The translations under genes were made by a program, and so were the position numbers. A DNA stretch of 64,000 bases from Ornithodoros turicata (Eukaryota; Arthropoda; Arachnida; Ixodida; Argasidae), in NCBI RefSeq assembly GCF_037126465.1, contig NC_088202.1, forward strand, positions 87,710,160 to 87,774,159, in the 5' to 3' direction. Each line of letters starts with the position of its first letter. The first letter of the stretch is position 1. Below, in pieces: positions 28,757-41,340 of the stretch. Below the pieces are notes generated by a model. That model saw only the letters and a program-made list of their open reading frames with translations, had not been told where the DNA came from and made no database searches.

Positions 28757-29077
28757 GTCGTGTTCAACCTAAGAAGGAAAATAAATATTGTCCCTCAACT
28801 ACATACGCCGTTGGAGATGAGGAGAGGTAAGAGCGCGCCAGGAGAAACACTGCAGCGCAACCATGCGCCATCAGTAGGGGAGCGCACTTTTTGCCGCAGC
28901 GTAGTGTCATGCGGCCAGTCTTAACAACCAATACGAAAGCCGAGTGAGCATGATGGATTACATTATCTGGCGCAGGAGGGATAGTGACCTCTCTGTATCC
29001 AGCCATCCTATCTGCGGCGCAGTAATATTTGGGAGCTGGCAGACTAGATTTCTTTTCCTTTTTAAGTTGCACACGAC
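28757..29077. mobile_element. TA-flanked MITE (Tc1/mariner type)
   Basis: It starts GTCGTGTTCAACCTAAGAAG and ends ...AAGTTGCACACGAC. The inverted repeats run about 25 bp, and TA lies on both sides (28755-28756, 29078-29079). There is no coding capacity. Confidence 0.75.
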
Positions 29078-29167
29078 TATACCTGCATAGCGCATAGAAC
29101 AAAAGCGGTAGTTCATGAAGGCCGGTAACTTGTACGATAGCAAAATCTATTGGATTGCTGACATCTC

Positions 29168-31136
29168 AGCTGCTCAACTGCTCCCACAGGCTGCCTCGGG
29201 ATTCAGGACGGGACGCAATGCCATGGACAGCATCATTGACTTGGTATCGTTCATTGAAGAAGAAAAATAAAATCAAGTGGTCGCCTTACTGCTGCAGTAT
29301 TTCTAGACATAAAGCGGGCTTATGATACCGTATGCCACAGGTATTTGTTGCATGACTTGTATGTGATAGGAATCCCCGGCCGGTGCCTGCATTTGCTGTC
29401 TGAGTACATACAAAACAGAACAGTCTTCATACGAACATCTAGTGGCAATACAGACTGCCATGGTTTAACAGCAGGGGTCCCCCAGGGAGGAGTACAGTCC
29501 TCTCCTTTTCAACGTTGTAATGGCTGGTATCCCTGCCATTTTGCCGAAGGGAGTACGATCGAGCATATACGCTGACGATGTTTGCATTTGGTCATCCGGT
29601 AAGCAGTGGCCTGCACTCCAACAAAGACTACAGGATGCTATCGATAAGCTTTTCAGGTACCTAACGCAAAGGGGTATGGACATCTCTAGAGAAAAGACTG
29701 TCTTCCTACCTTTCACCCGTAAACTTCTGCCCCGCTTCACTCTGAACCTGAAGGCGTGCCGCGGGCAACCTCCAACCGCGCAGCTATTGCTGAAGCTAGA
29801 GAGACACCTATATCTGTTTTGCGAGTGACTGAATTGCTCAGGCATCATACACGTTTGGTGTCTCGACATGTCAAGCACCCGTTGGCCAGCTGGATTCGTG
29901 CGCCAACAAGGTCGAGCATTCACCAAGCTCTGGCGCCCTACTTCCAAGAAATACCTCGGTTCAAGCCTCTGCCTGCAGCTCCCATTCCCTCCTGGACGCT
30001 GAAACTCCCTGTCACCAGAGGTGTCAGGCCTCAAGTCAAAGAAGGACACTCCAGGGCCTGTTGTAATGCAGCTCGCACGGGATGTGGTTGCTCAGTACTC
30101 CGAACTTCAGCAGATATTCACAGATGCGTCCACATCACAACAGTCGTCGACATGCGCGTTCGTCATTCCGTCCTCGGGAGAGCACCGTGCGATCCGTCTA
30201 TATCACAGGACGCCCTCAACTGCGGCAGAGTTCTACGCCATCGAGGAAGCTCTCCTACACATTCTTGGGTTCATGAGTTATTTTCTCTTATTCAAAATCT
30301 GGCCTCAAAGCAATGCAAGGTTCGAGGACATCCTCACTTGCGCCGGTCGTCTACAGTGTTATCGCAGCATACAACTCTGCCGAAACAAAAGGTCACAACA
30401 TCATCATCCAGTGGATCCCAGGGCACTGCGGTATCAGTGGAAATGAGAAGGCGGACCAGGCTGCTGGAATTGTTCACCATAAAAGAACTACTCATAAAAT
30501 CTACTTTACGCAATCCAATGCAAAGTACTTGCTGGCCTCCTTACGTAATCGCCTCTCTAAAACCATGTGGACAGGCGACGTCATGAATCACTCGTTCCTC
30601 GCGCGAATCGACCTCAACTGCACCTACTGCCTCCCATCGAAGATGCCAAGGCCGTTAGAGTCCGTTATCCATCGCCTGCGACTCAACGTCCCGTTCGCAG
30701 CAGCATTCCTTCATAAGATAGGTGTCGTTGGATCGCCGAACTGTTCAATTTGCGGAACTGTGGAGAATACGGAGCACGTGCTAGTCACCTGCCGACGCTT
30801 CGACTCTAGTCGGCGAACACTGAAGAACGCCCTCGCGAAACTTGACAACCGACCTTTTAGTGTTGAGAAGGTACTGGGGGGGGGGGGGGGGGGGGTGAAA
30901 TATAGGTTTATTGCAAAACAAAACAAAAAACACGAAAGAGGGGTACTGGGGAGCTGGCCAAGGCAGCACCAGCAACCTGCGCTGTGTGCACTGACGACCT
31001 ACCTCAAGGACATACGTGCTGAAATAATCTTTTAAATCATTCAATGCTTTCACACGTCAAGCGTCCTGGAACAGCTGGTCGCACGAGTGCGACCTACGTT
31101 TCCATTTTTTTTTTCTATTTCTATTTCTATTTCTAT
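29168..31136 (+). pseudogene. I-clade LINE, RT to tail, frameshifted, (CTATTT)n tail
   Basis: A 1969-bp 5'-truncated insertion, flanked by the 11-bp duplication GCTGACATCTC (29157-29167, 31137-31147). In order: RT block ASGFRTGRN, an ALDIKRAYD-type motif A with a nearby stop, GVPQGGV, the catalytic YADD (about 29570), then a long region with several frameshifts, RNase H (FTDAS at about 30118, TAAEFYAIEEAL, IQWIPGHCGISGNEKADQA at about 30410-30455), RLRLNVPF, and the knuckle CSICGTVENTEHVLVTC. The tail is repeated CTATTT (31112-31135). The 3' end of the same subfamily recurs at 57868-58063. A 62-bp insertion interrupts its C-terminus. Confidence 0.9.
30880..30941 (-). mobile_element. 62-bp poly(C)-tailed retroposed end
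   Basis: It is flanked by the 10-bp duplication GGTACTGGGG (30870-30879, 30942-30951). Read on the minus strand it is an A/T-rich end with CAATAAACCTATATTTCAC followed by a C-run (seen as the G-run 30880-30895). The same AATAAACATAT + poly(C) end occurs elsewhere in the window. Confidence 0.8.
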
Positions 31137-31188
31137 GCTGACATCTCTGGCACTCAAAATGCTGTAATGACGAAAATAATCCGCGGTC

Positions 31189-33346
31189 AGTCTTGTGCAG
31201 TAATTTAGTTAGAAGTAACATGTTACTGGAAAAGTAATTAGTAATTGTAACACGTTACTATACCTAAGAAAGTAGTTGTCAGCTGTAACTAGTTACCCCT
31301 TTTCAGTTACTAGCTACGATAGCTAGTTACTTTCAGAATCGTAATATTTTCGCAACAAGTTTCCCCTTTTTCTTTTTTCTCTATCCGTTGGTGCATGGCC
31401 ATCTGGCTGTTCGTGTACAATTGTAACCTTGAAGATACACAAGAATGTGTGAAGCATGCAGTGTGACGACATATTACTGAGGAAGATGCCTCGATGTTTC
31501 TCCTGCATTTCTTTTTATTTGTTTTGTCACTCCTTCGAAGTTTATCGGGACTACTTCCAACATAGCATGCTTATAGTGCATCACATACACATACACAGGG
31601 GATAAATAGCATGCATAACAAATGACATACAATACACACAAGCTACTGTTATTGTCTTTTCTCGTTGCACATAAATCTCCTGACTATGGATCCCCATCCG
31701 CTAGTTGCCTTGCTATGCTTAGTAGTAATATGCATATGATTACATGCAGCATTGCCAGCACTGGCACTGATTTCCAGCTTAGTAAATGCTCATCCATATT
31801 TATCATTTTAGTGACTTCAAAATTGTTGCTCTTTAGTTTTTACCACTTAATAATGCCTTTACAAACTATTACATGTTTTAAGCACATGCTTGGTTCACAA
31901 GAGTTCAGAACAAGCAGTGATATACTAACTGCAACACATATTCCAGCGAAGAGGACGTACACACCCCATTTCCATATCCCCTCATCATCCTGAAGCAGAT
32001 CAGTCAGATGCAGAGTTCCACACATCATATCAGGACACAGATTCAGATTGCAGCTGTAGTTATGCTCACCAATCATGACATCGCATCACTGTTTCTGAAG
32101 TAGTCATTTTTTAGCAGTGCGAAACCGTGCAGTGTGGCCGTAGTTTTCATAGGTGAAGCTGGAAATTCAAGTATGACATGTCATCAGTTGTACGAAATAG
32201 TATGAAACATCGAAAATGACACCAAACAGCATGTACATCATACGCGCTCGCAGAAATGCGACGAAAACGCCACTGATCGCACGGAATCATGTACCAGCAT
32301 GTTGTGGTAGCTGGATAAAATTGGAGTAAGTAGCTATGACATACACAACAAAGCAAGTAGAAACAAGAAATGAACTAACTGAGTTTCCTACCTGTATTCC
32401 ATCGTCAGGTTTTCTATTTTAACCCGCACTTGCTTCCCGACGAAAACCGCAGTAGCTGTCTCGACGCGGTGGTAGTCGGCGGCGTTTCTTTTCTGGCCTC
32501 TCTGGTCCCCGATACGGCTACACTGTCTTCCCAGGGGTTTATCAAGTGCATCGTCATGGCATCTGACCAAACGAAGTGTTTTTTACTGCACGGCAGCTCA
32601 CGTATTGCTTCCGACAACACTACAGTAGCTGAAGTGGAGTCCGCCATCTTGCTTTTCAGTTGACCCGACCGTGGTTGAGGAGCTCAGTCGAAACTCAACC
32701 GTGGTTGTGCAGTCAACCACGGTTGGCGCTGCAGTGTAACACTCTCAACCACGGTTGAGTTCAACCGTGGTCGGCTCAACCGTGGTTGAGAGCGCTAGTG
32801 TAACTAGGGTATTATTCGTGGCCCACACAACTGCACGTAGCTCCAAAGGAAAGCGTATGTAAAAACGGTGCAGCAATCACCACATTCGGAGGAGGCCCTC
32901 AACTTGACACCTCACTACGCCAAGATATGCTCAAAGTACCCTTAGTAGTATGCTCAAAGTACAACGCTTACACTGTAGCCAAAGGGCCCAAATTAAAGTT
33001 GGTTTTAGTATAATACAATGTAAAACGGAACCATTACTGTGATATGATAAGAAAATAGCTCCATGGTGAGCGCTCCTAAGTGCAATATAAGCGTACTCTC
33101 TCTGGTAGTAGCTGTCGTTCAAGTGTAACCTGCACAAGTAATTGACATTGCACTAGTGAAGAATTTAGAATAAAACTTTTTGGAATCTTTTTTGCCACTT
33201 GGAAAAGTAACCGTGAAGTAACTAAGTTACTTGTCATGTAACCTAACTATAGTTACTATTTGCGAAGAGTAGCGACACTTGTAACTTAGCTACCTTATTC
33301 GCGTACTAACTGTAACTCTAACTCAGTTACTACTTTTCCCAAGACT
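31189..33346. mobile_element. hAT-like element with GTAACT/AGTTAC ends
   Basis: The termini CAGTCTTGTGCAGTAA... and ...CCCAAGACTG carry dense TAACTAGTTAC-type subterminal repeats (31195-31335, 33205-33345). No exact 8-bp duplication is found, so one end may be rearranged. The interior has no transposase but contains the palindrome cluster at 32660-32810. Confidence 0.65.
32660..32810. repeat. Cluster of the palindrome TCAACCGTGGTTGA
   Basis: The 14-bp palindrome or close variants (ACCGTGGTTGA, TCAACCACGG) occur about seven times within 150 bp, in both orientations (necessarily, for a palindrome), ending in GAGCGCTAGTGTAACTAGGG. It could be a transposon end or a protein-binding array. Function is unknown. 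Confidence 0.8.
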
Positions 33347-33493
33347 GAACCTACACCTAAAAAATCGTGACATTTTCCTGTCCAACTGACGTTGGTCGAT
33401 TGTTGAGCGCTAACCATACAGTAGGATTACTCTGATAAAACTAATTTTACAAAAGACATGAAGATTACGCGGAAAAACGAAACGTGTTGCAAA

Positions 33494-34136
33494 CAGGGAT
33501 CGGAACCGTTTTTTTTTTTTTTTTTCCGGTTCGATTCGGGTTCAGCTCAGCAGCAGCGTAAAATATCGCTTCGAACCGGTTCAGGAAAGTGAGTTTTGAG
33601 CAGATTGACATGGGTTAAAAGCAAGCACATCTTTACGACTCTCAAATAACACAGATGTACTTTTGTTGTTGTTGCCGACACAGCAGTGGTTCACAGCAAC
33701 ACTGCGTGTTACAGACACTGCATTTCAGGTGCAACGCTACGGTAACGGTACCATACTATATTACCTATGTTAACTCATCGTATACACCCCGTTACATCCT
33801 GCTCATGGACTGGCCGTTATTTTCACAGCCCACAATGAACACTTGGGGTTGCTGGACAACAAAAATCGCGTGCAAGGAAGCCAACAATTGCCAAAAGGAC
33901 GACCACAAAACTAACACAACTGAATGGACGAATAGTTGCAAGTAGGAAATCTCTCACAACGCACATTACGTCTGAACCGTTTCGCGAACCGGTAACTGCC
34001 TAAATTAATTTCGGTTCAGTTCCGGTTCGGTTCAACGCGAGAGAAAAATATTTTGGTTCGGTTCAGTTCCGGTTCGGCGAAAAATATGGGTTTTTAGCGG
34101 TTTTCGGTTCAGGTTCAGCTTCGGTTCCGATCCCTG
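33494..34136. mobile_element. hAT MITE with CAGGGATCGG termini
   Basis: It starts CAGGGATCGGAACCG and ends CGGTTCCGATCCCTG. The flanks GTTGCAAA (33486-33493) and GTTGCAAG (34137-34144) match at 7 of 8 bases. CGGTTC/TTCGGTT repeats fill both ends, as in the element at 8227. A T-run lies at 33509-33528. Confidence 0.9.
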
Positions 34137-36635
34137 GTTGCAAGACAGTAGATTTCGAAAAAAAAAAATTGCGACCACTGTACCAGTAGCTCTTTTGCCT
34201 CCACGACAGTTTTTACGTGATACGAAAATAACATTATGCTCAAAACATTTTTAGTACTGCTGCTACTTTTAGTTATTTATTAACTTCTTTTTCTTTTTTG
34301 ATAAAATAACAGACTTCATTTCATATCGATTTAAAGAAAACCTCTGGAGGACAGGTTCCGAAATACTGCCGACTGTGTAGGTGGCAAAATATGGTGCTTT
34401 AATATATTTAAATTACAATCATCTTGTTCAACGGCTCTTACAGATAATTATCAGCAACATTTGATGTGTTCCTTTTTTCTTTTTCTAGCGCGCACTTTAT
34501 AATGCGAATAATGATCCCCCTAATGAACGGACTTTCATCATTATCGCTCCTCAAATTCCAAGCTGCCGTTGTCCATCAGGTATACCCCATCACTGCTCCG
34601 AAACTTCATTTGCTTTGCTCAAGTACATCTTAGCGGGCAATGAACAATGAGCCGCATTAATCCCTTCATTCTGCGCCATCCACTTGAGCCCGTCTGACAT
34701 TACGCAACGTTAACGCCGAGGTCGTTTTGTTCGAACACTCGCGTGGCGCTCTCTATGAAAACGTCCGAAAGCAAATAAATAGATGCGGCCAGCGACATCA
34801 GAAGCAGCCGACGCCGGGTCGTCGCCTGCCTCCCGAGATTTCGCAAGGAGCTAGCGCCACTCGCGGACTGCGCACTCTCCAACTCTTCCATACGGGACGA
34901 GAAGTTTGTGCTCCTGAAGCGGGACCCGCCCAACGCAGCATCCATCTAGCGTCGCATGTTCGTGCCTCCGCGCGTTTCTCGCTACTTGCTGCTAACGAAC
35001 TCGGCAAAATCACCGCGTGGGCAGGGCTAGGCGACGTCCTGACGGCTCTCGGGAATGGCAGACCGCGAACGTGGAAGCTCAGTAGTGTTGCTAGCCTTCG
35101 TGCGTAGGCTCCATGTCGCTTCTCGATTCGAGTAAAAGGCACGGCGCAAGTGAATGCATAGTAGTGAGTCCCGAAACCTTGCAAGAAAGGATCGGGACTG
35201 AGAGAAGAGGAACAAGTGAGAAGGACGATGTCGGAGCAACGGGAGAGAAGGCATGCGGTGAGTAAGGCGCTTCTTGGAAGGGAAAATATGATCAATTCTT
35301 GCTCCATGCCAGAGCACGTGGAAGGCTTCCGTCGGCGTTTTTCCATAGTTTTGTTTTGCACAGATATGCTTTCCTCTGGATGGGATGTTTTCGCACGCTT
35401 TTGCTGCTTTGATTCTCGAGCGGAGTATCTTCCACGTATTCTCCTTGTTACGTTTCATACCCGAGCTATTCCGAGGCATATCTCTCTCGTGCGAGTGCTC
35501 ACTTTCTTTCGGATGCAGCTCCCGCTTGAATTCACGAGAGCGCGACCTCCCCCGCTGGCGTACATGCAGTGAGTTAGTATTCGTTGGCAACGTTGGTCAA
35601 TAATCTCCGCGATGCACGGGTTCATCAGAACTATATAAGACTTCAAGCGATATGCCTGGAAGCACGTTGCATTCAAAGCGCAAGAAGTTGCAGTATAACC
35701 TATGCAGTATATGCAGTATAACCTAAGCAGACGTCGCTCTTGTACGTTCACTGAACGCAAATGGCGGTCCCAGCCGATCTCCTTAAATATTCCTCGTCTG
35801 TGGATCACGTTGACATAGCATAGTCGTGGACCACTGAGCCCTCCAAATTGGTGCCCGGGACCAAGGCAGTCCAATTTAATTGAAGTCTAGCTCAATGAAG
35901 TGTTTCGAGCTCAAACATTTCATATTCGTCTTCGAACATTGAAGCCCATGAAACAACAGATAAATACATCTGCTTTGTGCCTGTGACACGTGCTCGTACT
36001 CGGAGGTTGCTCGATTTCATCGCTCGATTTCATTTGTTCATTCGCTGGAATCCATATCCGTGTCTTGAATGGCGCTCGTCGGGCCGAATCTCACACACCG
36101 AACACACCTTGAGAACGTCTCTTCGTAGATCATGCTAATAATGGACACGTTTCGAAATCGGCAGTATAGATGGTTAAGAAGATTTTTACTGCCTTTACTG
36201 CCTGTCTGTTCGTCTCCGCCTTGTTGGCATGCATGCAATCCCAGCTTGTCAACGTGGGGAGAATTATGGGGAGAAACATGGATGCTGGCTTCTCTATGGA
36301 GCTTAAAACTGTACGCTAAAGAAAAGAAGTAAACAAAATAATAGAAAATTGTAAGTAATAGTAACAGTCAAGATAACTGAAGAAAGATGTGTGTGACAAA
36401 AGGTCTCGGATCAGTTGCCGGTACCGAAAACGAAAATAAAAAAAAGGTATTTGCATAATACGATAATAATTTGTATAGAAGTCTCACGGCAGGAGCCACC
36501 GATATTCCAAACAGAGACTGATTTTCTAGTGGGTACAACAGTCTGTGTTCGCAATATCCGCAGCTCCCAAACTGAGGTTTCTGCTGCAGCCGATATTTTC
36601 AGCGGATCGCTAGATTTACATGTTTCTATTAGTTG
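34137..36635. other. Unassigned sequence, GC-richer block at about 34.7-35.6 kb
   Basis: Several overlapping frames on both strands (for example 34798-35361 and 35027-35590 on minus) lack recognisable domains and mask each other. The block is more GC-rich than its surroundings and could hold a host exon or promoter region, but nothing supports a specific gene. Confidence 0.4.
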
Positions 36636-36645
36636 TGTGTAGCTT

Positions 36646-36811
36646 TTGTTGTGTGTTGTCTCACTGACTCCCCTGGCTATCGACCCCTATTCAGCGTCGT
36701 TCATCTCATCATCAGGACACATCTCATCCCGTCCATTGTGCCTTGGGGTAGTGGGCCGCACCTCATGTGGCGAATTTCCCCGTTCATCATCATTGATTTA
36801 TCTGTTGTTGT
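36646..36811 (+). mobile_element. I-clade LINE 3' UTR insertion, (GTT)n tail
   Basis: It carries the same UTR as 23056-23290 (GGGCCGCACCTCATGTGGCG, TTTCCCCGTTCATCATC) and ends in GTT repeats. It is flanked by TGTGTAGCTT (36636-36645, 36812-36821). Confidence 0.9.
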
Positions 36812-36821
36812 TGTGTAGCTT

Positions 36822-38364
36822 CGGGAACCTGACTCGGCAATTGCAACTTCTTGTACATTTCTACAGCTCATTTCTCCATCCCTTTGAGATTCCTCTACCT
36901 TGGAAACTACCGTACACCCCTAAAGTACTATTGTTCTTGTGCCTTGCTATGAGTTGTAGAGTGCATCTTGTACAAAGGCGTGGATCACCCTCTTGCGTGC
37001 TAACGCCACATATTAAGTGCTACAATGGGTTCTCACACGCATTTGTTGGTGGCACAGGTTTCTGTCTCGGAACCTCATATTGACGCTCAGAGTCTCATAT
37101 TGATTATTGTTTTACGTTCCATTTATTTATTGAGCAAGGTTTCCTTTGGACGGTGTTAGGCTAGGCGTTTTCAGCATACACAATGGTGCCATTTTCTAAT
37201 AAATTTAGGTCAGTTTTTTCATGTACCACAGGGTCATTGCACCAGAAGAATGTTACGCTTATGATTTATTTATTTATATATTCATTCGTGCCCAAGAACA
37301 GCCACAAGGACTTTGGTGTTGTTGCACATAAAGAGAAGCAGAGAAATGGCAATTACCATACAATGGCAAATACCGCAAATACATCCAAAGCGCGCAACGT
37401 ACAACAACGTACAACGTACAAGAACACAACACAATACCGTTATACCGTACACCACAGTACAATACAACACAGTGAGTACCCGCAAATAGACATTGAGTGA
37501 ATTAATGAAATTGAATGGAATCGTGACAGTACAGGTAGCAATCAGTAAGTAAAAGAGAACAAAATAGGGAATCAATAGAGAACAGATAGAGAGTAAAGAA
37601 TCAATAGAGAATACAATGGTAGCCACAGGTAGCCACAATGCGCTAGGCTATTATACAGGTAACCAGAATGCACTAAACTATGGTAACACTAACAATGATA
37701 ATACTGTGATAACACAGGTACCCAGAACGCACTAAACTATAACGCAATATTACGCAATATTGTTGCCCACGAGTCACTGACTAACAATGGAATATGTGGT
37801 ACTCGATTAGAACTCCTTTGGTAACCTAGTAAGAACACTCAAACCTCCATGCAGGCCCATGTTCGGTCGCCTACACCACGACGACCGTTACTGCTACAGT
37901 CATGGGCGTACCGAGAGGGGTGCAAGGGGGGCTGTGTCCCCCCTGGAACTCCAAGGTTGCATGTGAAAATAGTGCTCTTTCGTCATAGGTCGTAATGATT
38001 ATTCTCAGATGTCATGATAGGAACCTCTGAACACCGACACAGTGCGCAACGCCCGCCTCCAGAAAAAGATGTGGTTGGGGGATGGGGGTTAGCACTCTTG
38101 CCCCCCCCCCGGAAACGCTTGCCCCCCCCCCTTGGAAAAAATCCTGGGAACGTCCATGGCTACAGTGATAGTGCTAGCTGCGCCACCACTGCCCAATATT
38201 TTCATTTTCACCTCCGCTTCCAAAGTCTCACCCAGAAACCTAAGAGAAAATTGCCGTTAGTATACCATGACGATTGCGTGGGCATTAGTTTCATCTTCCT
38301 GGTGGAAAACTCCATGACAGCCTATTTCTGAAGCACGCTGTTTCTCAAGCATATGGTGCCTCTC
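36822..38364. other. Unassigned sequence with low-complexity stretches
   Basis: AACGTAC/CAACGTACAAC repeats occur at about 37395-37425, AGAGAA/ATAGAGAAT repeats at 37545-37615 and poly(C) blocks at 38100-38130. The last are flanked by CCTGGAACTCC/GGAAACGCTTGC segments and may be an old insertion. No gene is recognised. Confidence 0.45.
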
Positions 38365-38366
38365 TA

Positions 38367-38931
38367 CACTCTAACAAAAAAAAGAGTAAAATGGGGAGTA
38401 ATTGCAGCTTCTAGTCCCCTAACTGCCCCCCCCCATTGCTCCCCATTTTAGTCCCCTAACCCAGACCTTTACTCCCAAGAACTGCCACTGAGCTTCGCAA
38501 ATGGTCTCCCGAATGCAACAGTCTACGTAAATATGTGCTCTTGGTTAATTTGATGGCATAAGGCTGCATAACTCAGCCAACTTAGCAATTTTCCACCCAC
38601 ACAGAGGAAGATATAGTTAGAGGCTCTTTCTCGCAAAATTGTAACCTCTGTATGTAGCAAGATTTTATATCACTCGATATATCACGGTTGACGGTTTGAT
38701 TCGAAGTATTTCATGCATGCACTCGAATTACATAAAGTTATGTAATTCGCGTCTAAAGTTATGTAATGTAGTCCCAGATCTGGGACTCTTAGAACAGAGC
38801 GTGAAATGCAGTCTCCACTCTGTGACATTCATTTACTCCCGTGCATTTACTCCCGAACGGGAGTATTTTTTGTGGCAATGCATTTAGTCCCCAAAAGGAG
38901 TAAAATTACTCCTTTTTTTTTCCTTAGAGTG
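38367..38931. mobile_element. TA-flanked MITE with CACTCTAA termini
   Basis: It starts CACTCTAACAAAAAAAAGAG and ends ...CTCCTTTTTTTTTCCTTAGAGTG, with TA at 38365-38366 and 38932-38933. Internal GGGGAGTAAT/ATTTTAGTCCCC segments form further inverted repeats. A Tc1/mariner-type MITE fits. A similar terminus (CACTGTTAGAAAAAAAGG) occurs at about 42980. Confidence 0.8.
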
Positions 38932-38933
38932 TA

Positions 38934-40466
38934 GAAATGCACAGGTTAGGGTAGGTTGGAACACCTTAGGAAAAAAATATACGATTATACGTGTATATCT
39001 GTGTATATACGTGTATATCATTAATGTCAAACGATTAGTACGCTACCTGCGAAATATTCAACAAGCAGTTGTTGTACCGACAACGTCCACCTTTCTTTAA
39101 TTCCCTCGAGTAAATCTATTTATTTTTATTTTACAATCCATTTCATCATCCCTTTTCTTCCTCTCGCATGCGTCCGAGCATGTGTCAGATAGTCTGATCA
39201 TGTGAGTGACAAAACAGAAACCTAGGCTATGGTGACGCCCTAGGATACGCCCTACCGATAATAACGTAATTCTACAGAGCATAATCCCTAATGCGTAACA
39301 CGTCACTTGTTTCGCAAAATGTAGTTTTCCAAAATGAGGCTCACCCAGAAGGGATAAAACGCTAAGACGTGACTGACTAAAACGAGGAGCTCACTCACAT
39401 GTCGTTTCAATGGCGATCAAACATCCTTTCATGTATTCGAGTGCCCGTTCGGTGCGCGTCCACTATACGATGTCAATGTTAATATACGATGACCCAATGC
39501 CTTACACGACGTTCCGTATACCCAAGTAGAGCGCCTCTGACAATCTTGTTAGGATTCTCATTGCATTCCAACACATGTTCCTGGCGTGCCTTTTAAACCA
39601 ACTCCTCACAAAGCGGTCTTCCATCGATCCTGTCGGCCCGATTTCGTCGCGTGACCATTGGCCGTGTGTGGTTGCTAGGACGCGGCGGCCGGCGGTGTGG
39701 CATACGGAGCCAGATTTTATGCTCGAGCAGTTCAGTTTTCGGGAAACTTAGAGCAAATAAACATGTTCGCGAGACTGGCACAAGCACTCGCATCCCTCGC
39801 ATCACCGTCTGCGTTTCAAGTGCGTGCATTCCAAGTGCGTGTGTTTATGTTCTCCTTTGTTAGAATCCACGGATACACATTCATGAGGCAAGAAAACCTT
39901 TACTTTGCACGTCACCTATTTTTTTTGGCAGGGCACAGCTGCACTTCTTGCTTCTTGCAGAACATTCTTCGCACTGCATTACCATGGACTTCACTACAGA
40001 TGATCACATAACGAAGTAAAACCAGCAAAGTAAAATTAGTGCATATACAGGGGAGCATTTTATTTTTTAATGTGCAGCTCACGTTTTTCTACCTTCGTTG
40101 TTTCTTTCGTTGTGTCCTTAGGTGAGGAGTTGATTGAGGAAGTCGTTAGTGCGCGTATATGGATAATGACATGCACGATCGTGACACGTGACAGTTACGG
40201 AGCTTCTAGGCCGCGATGGTGGTCATTTATGGTTGCGTTTTTTATGGTTAAAGCGTTGTCGCTTGGCTGTGACGACCGACGCCGTCTACGTGAGAGTACC
40301 ACCTAACGGCTCGTGAACAGAGGCACAACACCGACAGAACTGGCTCCGTTCAACCTTATCGTTCGGCAGATAGTGCATTGTGGCAAAGATCGTTGAAAGA
40401 TCGTGAATACAGACATAACATTTGCCCTGTAAACCGAGAATCTATGTCTGCCTTGTGCACAGTATG
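38934..40466. other. Unassigned sequence
   Basis: GTGTATATACGTGTATATC repeats occur at about 38990-39020. Short frames (for example 39697-40011) carry no recognised domain. Confidence 0.45.
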
Positions 40467-40468
40467 TA

Positions 40469-41338
40469 GGGGAGAGGCGGGAGGTATGGGACGGTTGGAG
40501 GAGTGGGACAGTAAAACTATGCTTAAAAATTACCACGCCATGCAATTCAAAATACTCTCCACAGATGACACCGCGGCGGTCGCAGCTGTGAATTATAATG
40601 GCTGACTGTTTCATTTTCACATCTTCTGAAGCAAAAATCGTCTTTCCGGCCCCCGAAAATATGTATCCGACCTCCTGCTTTACTGATTCTAAAATCTAAA
40701 TAGCATATTATGCACCTGAAATGAAATAGCGTGCGAAATGTGCGCTTAGAGAGTGCTTTGCCCCCACCATACTTTTAGGTCTATTCAGGGCAATTTGACG
40801 TGAAAATAAGCTTTGCTCTATGGCGCGCTTCGGGAGGAATGGGACAGCGCCATGGCGGGAGGATCGGGACACTGTCCCGTTCCTTTCTACTGTGATGCTC
40901 GCTCTTTTTTGAAATTTCGTTATTCGATTTCACTGATATTTTTAGTAATAGTGATGCACGCCGTGGCAAAAGTGATCGCAAGAAGATGTCAAAGAATTAA
41001 AAACATGTTTTGAGTGAATTGCCCCTCTCAGACGATGAGTGTCACGGCCTGACACAAATTGACAGTCCTGGAGGTCCAATTAACGTTGAAAGACACGACT
41101 TTGTCCTAGTAAGATTCTGCAATAAACGATCACTTGTCTTTCATACTTTTTTTGTAAGCGACTTTTGGACAATGTGCATTGTGTCCCAGTCATCCCAAAC
41201 GACGTCCCACTCCTCCTGCAGGGAAGGGTGGAGTGGGACAGGATTAAGTGTTAAGAGAACAACAGCACAGTTCTATGTTACAAATAAAGAAGAAAAAATT
41301 CAAACGCGAAAACTGTGCAGCTCCTCCCGCCTCTCCCC
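40469..41338. mobile_element. TA-flanked TIR element with GGGGAGAGGCGGGAGG ends
   Basis: It starts GGGGAGAGGCGGGAGGTATG and ends ...CTCCTCCCGCCTCTCCCC. TA lies on both sides (40467-40468, 41339-41340). The interior repeats GGAGGAGTGGGACAG/GGGACAGCGCCA-type motifs. No transposase is evident. It sits directly at the left edge of the I-clade LINE at 41341. Confidence 0.72.
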
Positions 41339-41340
41339 TA

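Noticed and set aside
25310..31035. Host ribonuclease H genes
   Set aside because: The RNase H motifs are followed each time by the LINE knuckle and LGPW tail and are bounded by LINE target duplications.
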